Assembly (NCBI RefSeq): GCF_026230105.1 | Contig: NC_079479.1 | Location: forward strand, 15,635,734-15,699,733 | Origin: Diorhabda sublineata | Taxonomy: Eukaryota > Arthropoda > Insecta > Coleoptera > Chrysomelidae | DNA length: 64,000 nucleotides | Direction: 5' to 3' | Part shown: piece after piece, positions 45,048-58,081 of the stretch | How positions within the stretch are numbered: position 1 is the stretch's first letter | How the letters are laid out: each line of letters begins with the position of its first letter | Position numbers and translations under genes: made by a program | The notes under the pieces: generated by a model | What the model saw: only the letters and a program-made list of their open reading frames with translations | Database searches by the model: none | What the model was told of the DNA's origin: nothing

Positions 45048-46271
45048 GTCTAATTTTTCATAAAAAAATGCGTCTGTCGAAACATAAAACTGTACAATAC
45101 GGATCTCTAAAAACTATGAAAAACACTGTTAGACTGCCTAAAAAAATTGTTTATACCGTGGCACTTTTTGAAATACGATTGTTGATGTTTTTTTGTATGT
45201 TCGATATTTAGACAGTTCGCAAAGCCTACTTTAATTGTCGGTTTTAAAAAGTGCCAGTGCATCCTAGATTAATTATGTATTAATGTGTAAATTCAAATTT
45301 ACTACGTCATCGCAGAGAAAATATAGAAAAACATATTTTTTTGATGTAAATAAATAATGTTGAATATTTGAAAGCTATTTTTAATTCTTCATAACAATTT
45401 TCGATATTGTCAAAAAGAAAGGTACTTTACTCTAGAGCAAAAATCACATTTTAGGTTTTGGACCATGCAGAACTTTTTATAAAGAATAATTTTTTTCGTA
45501 AAATGAATAATAAAAAAGTTTCCCATATGCTGCCAAGTTACGTGGACACATTGTATTTGTCATTTTTTATCTTACTGGAAAATTGGGTTCAAAAAAGGTT
45601 ACTTCTTAGACGGTATCTGATAATGATTTTTTCATATATAAAAAGTAAAGTTGAAAATAAATGTTTCTGTTAACTTCAATCACCAAAAAAAGTTATATTA
45701 TGTATTTTAATAACAAATATAAATTTCATTACACATAACAATAAATTGGAAAATTTAATAGATTAATATTAAAAGCAGTAAGAATATTTTTTAACGTATT
45801 ACTGCTGAAAAATAGCAAACAATTTTTAAAGCGCGGCCTCGGCCTTTCTCTCACTCTTCTTAAACATTGAGATGGGAGTGAGATAGAAATACTTCTCTCT
45901 CGAAAGTGTCTGCGTGTAGGGAGCATATTGTTATAACATAAATAAAACATATAAAAAAACAAAATTCTTCAAATATATTTAGATTTATCTGTTTAGGATA
46001 AAATATTTGATAAAAAATTAAAAATTATAACATTTTAATTAATAGGTTGGAGATATGATAATAGGTGTAAGGACATTTTTCATTCGAAATATTGTAAAGA
46101 ATATAAAAAAATTAATTAATTGCAAAAACACATCTTTTCTGCCTTATTCAGTTTTTAGTAGTTTAAACAATAACATCAAAAGATAACAAGTGTCATCGTA
46201 CACTTTTATAATCAGGAACACCTCCCGGACATTTAAAAAAAATTACAATTTTGCAATCGAATGCGCCACTA

Positions 46272-49236
46272 TTCTCTGGTCTATATGGTTGGAGTTTATT
46301 TCAGAAAGGCATAGAGTAATAAAACCTCATTCGGTATGCAGGGGGACCACAGAGTGACCCAACGAATATTTAAGCCACTTTCATAGTTTGGTATTTATTT
46401 CATTGTAAATTTTTTTTTTATCAAGTACAGGTAGTACCACCCGGGTTGGGGTCAATATATGGGTTTATCCTATTGTTATCCCTTCACAAACACTGAAAAT
46501 AGTGTGCCAAAGGCGTGCCGGTAGGATACTCGTAAAAAGCAAAGAATTTTATTTTAACAGAATAAAAATAAGGTATTATGTACATGGTATAAAGTACTCT
46601 TTTTTTTATTGAACATTATACAAAAAATACATTATACAGAAATTGTATACCTTATCCACGACAACTAAATATTTTTGTTGAAGTTTTTTTTTGGAAAATT
46701 TTTTACATTATTAAAAAAATTATTATTATATTTTAAAAAATAGTCCATACAATATATTATTGTTCATTTATACACAGTATATAGTTATCTAAAATTGTAA
46801 TAATCATATATCTCATAATAATTAACACAAAATCTATGTTGCTTAGCTTAACAAATATTACAGATCTAATCTTACAAGATTATGGTATCTATATAGGGTT
46901 ATTAATAATTTCTTAAGTCAGTTCGATTAAGGTTTATACGCGATATTTTATACTTTTCTTGACAATAAACTTATTGGGGCAACTTCAGCAATTTGTCTAA
47001 TATCTGGTGTGTTAAAAATAGTCATGTTGATTTTCTACTACCATTTTAGATGGGTTTTTAAATTCAATTTAACGCAAAATATCAAACCACTGAGAAATCT
47101 ACGTACACAGACAATATTGTTAACAGGTTTGAACACATTTATTTTGTTTCAATACTTCGATTTATACATTGTATCGAAAAGCATTGTGAATTAAGAAACA
47201 TGCATGCATATTTTTCAAGTCGCTGATATATCAATGCAGATGCTCGTTTCATGCAAGTTCCTGATTCGAATCTGGTTTAGGAATTGAAGCATATTTTGAT
47301 GTAGTTCGTGGCAGCATTTTTTGTTATCTACCCGGTTGGTTGGGGTATGATTTCTCATACCCAACAAAATAAATCAGTAGTGTGGATTCGAAGACAGGTG
47401 CTAGATATTGACAACGAGCACTAACGTGATTCTAAAGACCATTTTTGTTTTCATTTATTTTCATTGGAAAAAGTATGTTTTTCTAATAAAGTCCATAACC
47501 GTTATTTACTTGAACCGTTTAGAAAATACGACAGAATATTCACTTTCTCAATTTTATTATCATTTTATTATAGTAGCATTGAGGTCGAGCGAACAGACGT
47601 TTTATGGGTACATTTTACAACAGTCGTGGATAAAATATTTCATTTTATAACCTCTGAAATAAAAGTCAATTAAAATTTGGTATGCAGAAGAATTGGAAAT
47701 AATTTTTCAAGTGAACGGCGACTTTGTAAATGCCGTCGTAAAAGAAACAAAAAAAAAATAAAACAAACTCCAACTCTTGAAGAGAGCAAAAAAAGGTGCC
47801 GTGACGATGTGATACGATGCAGTGTTGCCGAGATTCGGGCACAGAACCAGAAATAAATATTGTTATTTACTCAAGTTTTAATGTTTTAAAGATTATTTTC
47901 AACAAAGTTCCAAATTCCAGATCCAGTTCAAAGGACCAAAAAAAAAAAGATTTATTAAACAAGATAATTGCAACTGAACTGTTGTACTACTGAGCGCTCG
48001 TACAACCATTTTAATCGCAGAGTTTGAGTGGTGAAAAACTTTAACTTATAATAGAATATTAATAAATTTTTTGTTTTGTATTCAAATGTTGGGATAATTA
48101 TTTTTACTTGTATATATTTTATTTGTGCATTAACAAATATAATATAAAAATAACTGTGATTTTGATTAGAATTATGAGTAAACGATAAGTTTTTATTTTC
48201 ATTATTAGAATTTTCAGTGAATCCAACGGCTGACTGCAATGGTAAGAATTATGGCCCCCCATAAGTTATTGTTCGGATATCCATATATTCGTGTAACAAA
48301 CAACTGCGGTACACAGTTTGTTGTGAAATTTACAAATGGGAGATTGTCAGTAATAAGAGATACATAAGCTTTTAATCTTTTATTTTTTAGTTCACTCACG
48401 TCTTGAAAAATACAGTATAATACTTCTATTTTTACTTGAATTCTGATCGCAAAACAGATATTTTATATCAGTGCGGGTTATCCCTAATAATTAGCAAGTG
48501 AAAAAGAATGAAAATTAACTACAACCACAAAAGACAAAATTTTAGGTTATAAACAGCAGCTATGTGTTGAATAATACCGATAATTCCGAGACAATAACAA
48601 ATTTTTTTGTAAAGCTTATTCCACGACTAAGAATTAAAATTATACCACTCAATCTCGGTGTTGCCACGTCCTGTTATCATCATAATGAAAAAATAATAAA
48701 ATTATAGATTATAGAACTACGTTCATTATCTGTACATTCAAGTATATATTATAGATATACATAAAGGTATCAAAAGGTTATGTATATTTTAGGTTGAAAA
48801 TATTTATATATTATTATATATATTATATCCTTTCTACTGATATGTCCAGCATATGAAAATTCATATCGGTAATTGAATATTTTATGAATATAACGAGTAT
48901 CTACACAGATAAATATAAATAAGTGTCACATATATGGGACTTATGGTATATACTTTGCATATTGGGAATACTATATGTATATACATACATATTACGTACT
49001 GTGTTATTGGAATATATGTTGTTTCTGAATATAGGCGTAATTATTGTTTCAAGTTGTCATATTTATAATGAAGAAACAACAATATTATGATTTATACATA
49101 GAGAATTGATAATTGTACATCATATAAAGAACTTACTAATGATCTAACTTTTAGAATATTTGTTAATTGCAATAAATTAATGCAAGTTTTCAACAAAAAA
49201 TAGAGAATAAAACTAGAGAAAAATTAGTAAACTATT
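46272..49236. other. Long AT-rich stretch without a recognisable gene
   Basis: I found no coding frame, RNA or terminal repeat that I can support. Short ORFs of 60-94 codons show no domain, and several overlap on both strands. A repeated T-rich/A-rich background dominates 46.6-47.0 and 48.7-49.2 kb. Confidence 0.45.
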
Positions 49237-49459
49237 TGTTTAAAATTCTTTGCTGGTTCAAATAAACTAATTGTTGATGTGTGGACTGTATTATTTATTA
49301 ATAATATTAAAACATGTGTTAGTTGGGTTTTAATGGCGATATAACAACAACACATTTCTAATTAATACAAAAATAGAAAAAACTTTATGTTGGGCGGCGT
49401 TGCCACGTTTTCGACTTATTTTAACATAATAAAAATTATTTTAAAGATTAATTTTAACA
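49237..49459 (-). repeat. 3' LTR of BEL/Pao element
   Basis: 223 bp with TGTT...AACA ends, about 99 percent identical to the partner at 55275. Confidence 0.93.
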
Positions 49460-49575
49460 TAATAGCCCCCTCTTTGAAGGGATGCCTTCAAAACAGCTTA
49501 TTGTAGAAATTTACTTGATAATATATACCTATGTTTACAAAGTCTATCACTGTATTAAGATTGCAATAAATCGAT

Positions 49576-52500
49576 TTAATTGTCTATGTCTTCTTGTCTT
49601 GGTAATGGACACAAATGTCTGATGGAACGAATAATTAGTCCCTTATGGGTTTGGACGTCAGCAACTGTTGTAATGCCGTCTCTTCCGGGAAATAATTTCC
49701 TAATTATTCCCATTGGCCATTGGCATGGTGGATATAGGGTGTTTTTTATTAAGACTAAAGTGCCCACAGAAATAGTTGATGGGGCGTCTTTCCACTTGTA
49801 CTGCTGATGTAGCTGAGAAATATATTGTCTTGAAAATCTTCGCCAAAATTGTTGGTAGAGTTTCTGGATGTGTTCTAATCGAGTCAAACGATACTTGTTG
49901 GTATTAGTATAGTCAATGTTGGGAATGGAGGTCAGAACTCGACCTATTAAGAAATGGGATGGTGTAATGGGTGATAAGTCATTAGGGTCATTTGATTGCG
50001 CAAACAATGGTCGAGAGTTTAATATACCTTCGATTTGTATCACTAAGGTGCACATTTCTTCGTAAGTCACATTATTATTAATAAGAGCTCGCTTCAAATG
50101 AAATTTGCAACTTTTAACGGCTGCTTCCCACAATCCGTCATGTTTGGGGTGTACGGAGGAATAAACTTCCATTGTATATTATATTGACTGGTAGAATTGA
50201 CAATAGAGGCCTGATTGTTAAATAAAAATTTACTAAGATCTTTCAATAAGTGCCGTGAAATGTAGTTCCGTTATCGGAATATATTATTTTGGGAATACCT
50301 TGTCTAGATACAAAGCGTTTTAAGCATGCTAAGAAATTGTTGGAAGTTAAATCAGTTACTATTTCGCAATGTATTACCTTAGTGCAAAAACAAACGAAAA
50401 TAGCCAAATAACATTTAAGTTTAGCTCCTTTACCTGGTTTGTTCAAAATATAGAATGGGCCGGCATAATCAACTCCGGTCACTTCAAATGGAAGCGTAGG
50501 TCTAATTCTTTCATTCGGTAGGTTTGACATTGGACAGGAAAATGGAATAGGATTGAACTTGAAACAATTCACGCAATTTCTCACTGTTTGTTTGGCTAAT
50601 ATAGAACCACCAACAGGCCAGTAGAATTGTCGAACCGAACTTAATAGTAGTTGTGGTCCTGGGTGTAACAATTGACTATGTTTATGATTAAAAATTAGCT
50701 TGGTAAAATTGTGTTTACTTGAGAGTAAGATTGGATGTTTGATGTTAAATGGTAAGTAAGTATTTTTTAATCGTCCCCCAAATCTGATGATTCCTTTCTC
50801 ATCAATAAAGAGCGCTAATGAGGTAAATTTATGTTTAGCATCTAATTGCTTGTTTTTACGAAGTAATTCTAGCTCCTCGGAAAATGATTCCATTTGAGAT
50901 AATTTAATTAAAATAGTATTGGTGTTTTCCAATTCTTCAACTGATAATGGGCCAATAACTTTGGTATCAGATTTTCGTGCATTATTGATAAAACGCATAC
51001 AATATGCTTTGACTCTTTTTAATCGTTGTAAACAAGAGAATTTTGTAAATAAATCACAAATTTTTGTATGTTGTGATATGATCAAAATAGTTTTAGATTT
51101 TCTTAGTTCTGAGAGATCGTGTTTAGAAATTGAAAAATTAGTAATTGGCCAATCTGATGATTGTAACAATAAAAATTGAGGTCCTTTCCACCAAATTGCA
51201 CTTGACATCAGCATTTTAGGCATTATACCTCGAGATGCTAAATCTGCAGGGTTTTCCTTATTACTAACATACCTCCAATTTTCAATGTTCGTGAGAGATT
51301 GTATTTTAGATACGCGATTAGCAACAAAGGTCTGTAATAAATTGGGTTCCGTGTTAATCCAACATAGGGCGACTTGAGAATCGGACCACAAACAATAATG
51401 AATATTTTTTAAATTGAGGGCATTGACCACAGTATTTACTAGTTGTGCTCCTAGAAGACAAGCACACAATTCAAGTTTTGGAATTGTTATTGTCTTCAGT
51501 GGCGACACTTTGGTTTTGGCACATAGTAATTGAACGTTATAATTTCCGCTATCGTCAACACTACGTAAGTATATGCAACATGAATATGCATCTCTCGATG
51601 CATCGCAGAAGCAATGGACATCTGTAAGTACATAGTTTAAATAAATAGCATTTCTAGGAATAGATAATTGATTTAAACTGCCAAGTTCATTCTGAAATCG
51701 ATACCAAGTTTGTTCTATATCTTGTGGAATAGGCTCATCCCATCTAATGTGTAGGGACCATAATTTCTGTATTATTAATTTTGCAATAACTATTGAAGGG
51801 CTCAATAACCCTAAAGGATCGTAAATTTGAGCAATAATTGAAAGAATGTGATGTTTAGTAATTGTGTTTCGATGGGTAAATTGTTTAATTGTATATTTTA
51901 GAATGTCATTTTTATTGTCCCATTGGATTCCCAAAGTTTTACAACTTTCTTTATCACCTATATCTAAAATTGCATTTGAGATATTGTCATCTTTGAAGCC
52001 ACAAACTACTTGAAAATTATTAGAAATCCACTTTCTTAAAATGAAATTAGCGGATGATAAGACATCATATATGTCTTTGCATAATTTTTGTAATTCTATT
52101 AAATCGTTAGAACCGGTCAACAAATCGTCCACGTACATGTCCTTTAGTATTGTTTCACAGGCTTTGGGGTATTGATTCATATTGTGTTCCGCTAGCGTCT
52201 TAATACACTTGATAGCAAGATATGGAGCTGATCGAGTTCCATATGTAACTGTATTCAAGTGATAAGTGCAAAAGTTACTTTTGGGGTTATCACGCCATAG
52301 TATCTGTTGTAAAGGTCTATGCTCTCGATCTATGATAATTTGACGATAAATTTTTGATATGTCAGCGGAAACCACGAATTTATATGTTCTGAATCGTAAA
52401 AGAATGTTTATAATGTCATTTTGAACTTTAGGGCCGATATATTGTAGATCGTTAAGCGACCACCCTGTAGACGTCTTACAGCTTCCATCAAAAACTACGC

Positions 52501-54646
52501 GTAAACGAGTTGTCGTACTCATTTCTTTTAAAATACCATGATGTGGTAAAAAGTATTTAATTCCATCGGGTTCAATAGTTAATTTAGTCATATGACCTAA
52601 AGTTTCATATTCTTGAATAAAATCGGTGTATAATTGTTTAAATTGAACATCCACGAACCGTTTTTCTAATGTCTTAAATCTTCTAATTGCTTCGGGTTTA
52701 GACCTGCCCAATAGCTCTGGGGATTATTTTAACGGAAATTTTACTACAAACTGACTGTTTTCTATGTTTTCGTTAAATAAAGACTCACACACAATATCGT
52801 CTTGAGATAAAAATTGATTACTATCTTTTATTTCTTCAATTTCACAGAATTTCTTTAATTGGTCATCTTCAGGAATATGACTTGAAAGGTTACACATGAT
52901 TGTTTTATTATTATTAATTGGAAGCCCACCTGTTACTATCCATCCAAATACAGTGTTAACTAACATATTATTTCCCAATTTTATTTTTTCGTTTAATAAC
53001 AAATCCCAAAATATATTGGCGCCCAACAATAAATCGACTTCTTATGGACATCCAAAACTGGGATCAGATAATTGAACATGTTACGGTATCTTTAATGTAC
53101 TAGGATTAAAATAAGCAAATGTAATATTACCAGTTATTACAGGGACGACTAAACATGAAATTGTATATTCATGATCATTAACGCAAGAATAAAGAGAAAT
53201 AGAACATTTTTTATTTATATAAGATACAGATTTACCTATTCCAGAAATTGAGACATTGGTAGGTAACAATGGTATATTTAGTAAACTACACAGCCTTTCA
53301 GTTATTATATTGGATTGAGCTCCACAATCCAGCAGTGCTCTTATTTGATGAAAATTGCCTTGGTTGTCTTTAATTTGACATGAGACGGTAGATAACAGTG
53401 AATTGGCGAAAGCTTCCGCTTTTAAAATCGTGTTTGAATTATTGTGGTTTACAACTACATTCATCGAAGTTGTTGGTTCATTAGAAGGATTATTTGCCGG
53501 GGGTACTACATTATATTATTTGTGAAGCAGTGTATTGTGCTTCCTTTTGCATATTGTACATTTGCCGTGTTTACAATTTTGTTTATCATGACCTGCAAGT
53601 AAAAAATTTTCGCATAAGTGCAAATTTTTAATTTTATGAATTCTTGTATCAACATTGAAAGCTAAAAACTGAGGACACTTATAAATTGTATGCGCTTGTT
53701 TACAATAATTACAGGACAATGATTTATTTGTTGATAAAAGCATATGTACTGGATTGTTCTTATTCTTACTTAAACTGCCTATGGATTTAGTTGATTGTTG
53801 AGACTCGTCCAAACATTGTAAAATGTCAGATTTGTCTTTCAAGAAATTCATAAATTCGTCCAAAGTTGGTAATTCAGAATGATATTTCATTTCTTTCCAG
53901 TCACGAATCGTATTTTTGTCCAATTTACTGGAATTAATAACTTACGGAATTGTATATAATTTTCTCTAACAATATTTTGCACACTTAGAATAGACTTGAA
54001 ATGGCTATCGATTAAGAAATGTTTTTTATCAAATCTTTCACCTAAAAGGTTCCAAGCTCTTTCAAATGGTTTGACTGTACTGTCTAAACCTTCAATAAAT
54101 CGAGAAGCATACCCTTCTAGAGACGCCTTTAAAAACTGAAATTTCTGATTCTCATTCAAATTTGTATTGTCATATATGATAGTTGTAAAATTGGTTTTAA
54201 ATTGAAGCCAATGATGAAACTCTCCATCAAAGCTAGGTAATTTTAACTTTGGTAATAAAACATTCTGAAGAGGATCAAAATTATTCGACGAAATGTTGTT
54301 AACTGAATTTGAATTTTGTTCAACGCTTGTATCTAGACGTGGTTGTAAAGTTTGTATAAATTGTTTCAAAAAATCAAAAGCAGCATAATATCTATCTTGA
54401 AAAGTATCGCGTTCATTGAATTGTTCATCTAAGTCATCCTCTTTACATTCAGACTCTATAATCGATTGGATTTTGTCACATTCATCTAATAAATAAGTGA
54501 TTGTCGTATCGCATTTGTATTTCATTAAATTCTGGAACTGATTCGTTAATTTTATCTATGAATTTTTCTAATAATGTAAGTTTTTGTTTAATTGTACCTC
54601 TTTTACGGTATAAAATTGTGAGGTCAATATTCTCTATTGGGGGCAT
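49576..54646 (-). pseudogene. BEL/Pao Gag-Pol polyprotein, several nonsense and frameshift lesions
   Basis: The likely start is ATG at 54646 (MPPIENIDLTILYRKRG), with a frame break near 54530. DUF1759-type Gag runs to about 53930 (FDGEFHHWLQFKTNF, FERAWNLLGERFDKKH), where a second break lies. Zinc knuckles (CNYCKQAHTIYKC, CKHGKCTICKRKHN) end near 53516 at a TAA. The protease is DUF1758-like with ALLDCGAQSNI, in which the Asp is kept. Three further in-frame TAA codons fall at about 53083, 53041 and 52726. RT then reads open from 52711 with motif KFVVSADISKIYRQI and active site DMYVDDLL. RNase H follows (HCFCDASRDAYSC, LELCACLLG, LWSDSQVALCWI), and then the integrase HHCC and core (GVDYAGPF, IYSDNGTTFHG). 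A last shift near 50170-50250 precedes KHDGLWEAAVKS and the DUF5641-like C terminus. Each lesion is a single codon or base. Confidence 0.9.
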
Positions 54647-55274
54647 TATTACAGTTTAAATTGTAATTTATTATCAAAAAATAACCTACGACAGAAAATT
54701 GCACCTTAATTGTGATGAAATAGCTACTTCAATTGCTTAACATTGATTGTACCTTCTTACTAGGCTTAAAATTGTAAGTAAAGTAGTAATTTGTATCTTT
54801 TAAAATAATTGCATGTGATTTTTATAAATCAAACTAATGAAATTGTATTATAAATTGCCTAGACTGAATAGAAAATAAATTGTATTATTATAAACTGTTC
54901 AATTGAAAATTGTAAGAAAAATACGTCGTATATCTTGTTGCGATGTAAAATACCGCTAAAATTGTAATTTTTATTGAAATAATTGAATCAATTTTCAATA
55001 GTTTATTGAAGAGTTTCGACCATTTTCTGATTAAATAGAACAAATGATTCTAAGATAAAGGAAAAAATAGAATAAAATAGGAATTGTATGGAAAAAGTAC
55101 CTGAATTGCAGTCGTTCAGTCAGTTAGTCACTATCGCTTGTTACTTCGCTCGATATTTTTCTTCGCCACTTCTCTGGGCCACTGGACACACTCGATTGTT
55201 GTTAAATTCCAGATAGTTTTTACACTGTTTAGATATTTTTCTATCTTATATTTATCCGGCTCGAAGGACCAAAA

Positions 55275-55498
55275 TGTTTAAAATTCTTTGCTGGTTCAAA
55301 TAAACTAATTGTTGATGTGTGGACTGTATTATTTATTAATAATATTAAAACATGTGTTAGTTGGGTTTTCATTGGCGATATAACAACAACACATTTCTAA
55401 TTAATACAAAAATAGAAAAAACTTTATGTTGGGCGGCGTTGCCACGTTTTCGACTTATTTTAACATAATAAAAATTATTTTAAAGATTAATTTTAACA
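55275..55498 (-). repeat. 5' LTR of BEL/Pao element
   Basis: 224 bp. The tRNA-Tyr primer-binding site lies at 55255-55271, three bases inside the element. Confidence 0.93.
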
Positions 55499-55503
55499 CT
55501 ATT

Positions 55504-56513
55504 AAACTATAACGATATTTCCACAAAATTTTATTATTTACAAAAAATTGATGAACCTTCATTATTAGACAGATGTATTTTAATATCAATAAACACTACA
55601 ATTGAATCTCTTGTTGTTCGGTTTCCTGAAATTTTGACAAAACTTAATAACAACAACAATGAAATTATATCATCCTCAATATCAAACACTCATTTACAAT
55701 TAATGAAACTTTTAATAATATGGATCCTATTCTTTTAGGTTAAGATTCATTATCACTTTTAAGTGATTTCACATAAATAACGTTCATTTTTAATAATACA
55801 TATTATTCTTGTAATTACAAAAATTACCAACAAATCTTTGGAACACCAATGGATTATATTTTGGGCGATGCTATTTACCATTCAAGCTATTCTTCATAAA
55901 AAAGTATATAAATTGCATAATTTAACTCTTCAAAATGATGAAAAAGATATTTAGTATTTTATCACAATAGTTCCGATCTTTAATTTTAATATACGATATA
56001 GAACAATCCTTACAATTTCTTGGCACCAAATTTTTAAGGAATAAAGACAATAAAATTTTTATCGTTGAAACCTAACCTAATCACAGCGGGCAAGTGCAAT
56101 GCTGTGAATTTGTGTGGGACTCTCACCCACTAAACCACCCTCCTCCTTCCTAAATCCTTGGGATTGCGTACGCCGGGAGGACAACAAGTTGTCATTTCAT
56201 CAGCGTGACCTAACCTAACTTAACCTTTTTTTTGTGGATGGGAAAATCTTCCAAAGACTTCTGGGAAGGTGCCCAGGTGTGCTGGATTCATCCACTGGCG
56301 CCTACCAGCTAAAAATCAACCCTCTTCTCCCCTGATGCATGTGGAACCGTTCTTAGCGAACATGACGTCACATTCGCCGGCTTTGCTTCGTTTTCTTTTC
56401 TCCAGTTTAGAACTATAAATATATAAATAATAAGTAAGTAAATAAATAGGTGGTAAAATAAATAAATAAATAAATACATAAACAGACAGAAAAGAACATA
56501 GATAAAAGCTAAA
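55504..56513. other. Spacer with a moderately GC-rich non-coding patch
   Basis: AT-rich to about 56080. Then a 320-bp GC-richer patch (56085-56400) contains CCTAACCTAACTTAACC, which resembles two units of the insect telomeric repeat TTAGG but is too short to be telomeric. I see no open frame in the patch; it may be the tail of an unknown retroelement. Confidence 0.35.
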
Positions 56514-56990
56514 ACTTAGCCTAACTTATACTAGCTTGAAAAGTTTGTATAAATAAAATAACTTAAATCTATTTTATAAATAAAAATTAAAAGACCCTAT
56601 CCTAAACTTATCCTACTTTGAAAAATTGTAAATGAAATAAAACTTATCCTGATTTATCCTAACTTAAAAAATTTGTACAAATAAAACCTAAATCTAGTGT
56701 ATAAATAAAATTTAAAAGAGCCTATCCTAATCTTATCCTACTTTAAAATTTGTAAATAAAATAAAAACTCAGCCCAACTTATCCTAGCTTAAAAAGTTTG
56801 TATAAATAAAACCTACATCTATTGTATAAATAAAAATTAAGAGCTTATCCTACTTTAAAATTGCAAATGAAATAAAACTTATCCTAGCTTAAAAATTGTT
56901 TTGTGTAAATAAAAATCTAAATCTACTGTATGAATAAAAGATCCTAAATCTATTGTATAAATAAGGAAAACTGTATAAATAAAATGTTTG
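56514..56990. repeat. Tandem repeat, about 125-bp unit, four degenerate copies
   Basis: Units start near 56514, 56642, 56767 and 56877. Each contains ACTTATCCTA.CTTAAAAA, TTTGTATAAATAAAA, TCTATTGTATAAATAAA and CTTATCCTACTTTAAAA in order. The last unit is partial and degenerates into TATAAATAAA iterations up to about 57040. Confidence 0.8.
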
Positions 56991-57040
56991 CAATGGGTGT
57001 ATAAATAAAAATGGGATAAAAATTTAAAAACTTGTATATA

Positions 57041-57845
57041 TAAAAAAAGCCGTGGGCAGCAGAGCTCCATCACGAAAGTCGAATTTTTCGTCGAATTAAG
57101 AATTTAAGTAATACACAAACAAATCTTTCCATAAAATGAATTTCTTGGAAATGATATCAATTCTCAATCTTATTTCTTTATATGGAAAATTTGCTATTTC
57201 TCAATAACTTTTCATTTCACAAGTTAACTCTCTCTCTCTCTCGAATGAAAATTCATAATTTAAATAGTCCTAGTGGTCTCGAACTCTCGAACCCTGTTGT
57301 TCAATTCCAATTGACAACAAAGAAGAAATTGTCATAATGACAAGAAATTTCGAAAATGGGAAGTAAAAAAAATCACCCTAACAACGATCATACTCGTATT
57401 ATTTATTAAATAGGAGGCGGTCCAGTTCAATAATTACAACGATCAAAATGATTTCGGGCGTTTTGTGCTAGAAGAACTGAAGAAGAAAACTTTGAACTTG
57501 AGAAAGACAATTCTTCAACATCACCCCTACTTGCATGCGAAGTTCGAACCCTCTAGTTAAACTTTTTCTGGCCAAAAAATAAGAAAATATAACAAAAATG
57601 ACCATAAAATGGAGAGGGGTGGAGATGGAAAGTTTCGACCTTAGACAGGAAATCATCTCGCAACTAATTGAACCTATATGTGAAATTTCATTTTTCATTC
57701 GCTTTTCGTTTGACCTGCAGAGGTGAGCAAAGGTCAAAAACCACTTTTTTTGCATTGCGACCCCTCGAAATATTCATTTGTTTTCAATCAAACCGGACCC
57801 ATACATAGCAGTTGCTCGAGAGACGAAAATAAGAATTGTAGCTTA

Positions 57846-57848
<3 letters not shown>
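57041..57848. other. No gene seen
   Basis: Mixed sequence with a short (TC)n at 57229-57241. A minus-strand ORF of 95 codons at 57468-57755 has no recognisable domain. Confidence 0.4.
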
Positions 57849-57930
<82 letters not shown>

Positions 57931-57940
57931 ATATATATAA
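57849..57940. repeat. (TA)n microsatellite
   Basis: About 77 bp of pure TA followed by ATAATATAATATATATAA. Ile-Tyr repeat translations here are artefacts. Confidence 0.95.
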
Positions 57941-58081
57941 TGATTTTTCCTTGAAAAATTCGACTAACAAATAAATTAGGACAGCACATACACGTTAAAA
58001 TAACAATATTACTCGTCATGCATTTAAAAGCAAAATCAAAAACAACAAACAAACAAAAAAAATTTTATCTTGAAAGATGTT

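Larger units (their letters stand above)
40358..46269 (-). mobile_element. Long-TIR Tc1/mariner-like transposon with nested insertions
   Basis: Both ends read inward GTGGCGCATTCG and are flanked by TA (40356-40357 and 46270-46271). The inverted arms share AGTGTAAGATGACACTTGAT-type sequence (with one or two changes), then ACTGAATAAG.CAGAAAAGATG, and further in CATATG and CTCTAGAGTAAAGTAC. With insertions removed, each arm is around 600-700 bp. The left arm is interrupted by a hAT element (40476-43203), the right arm by about 390 bp at 45731-46117. A broken transposase occupies 44010-45047. Long TIRs of this size are unusual for mariner-type elements. Confidence 0.75.
49237..55498 (-). mobile_element. 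BEL/Pao LTR retrotransposon, 6.26 kb
   Basis: LTRs at 49237-49459 and 55275-55498 differ by only one substitution and one indel. The target duplication CTATT (49232-49236 and 55499-55503) is perfect. On the minus strand the primer site TGGTCCTTCGAGCCGGA directly follows the 5' LTR (55271-55255). It is complementary to the 3' end of insect tRNA-Tyr. A polypurine tract AAAGAGGGGGC precedes the 3' LTR (near 49465-49476). The coding order Gag, protease, RT, RNase H, integrase fits BEL/Pao. Confidence 0.95.

Noticed and set aside
47690..47720. Imperfect hairpin ACGGCGAC...GCCGTCG
   Set aside because: Short stem and no conserved context; expected by chance in 64 kb.
56205..56223. Telomeric repeat (TTAGG)n
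   Set aside because: Only two to three imperfect units occur. That is not enough to call a telomere or interstitial telomeric array.
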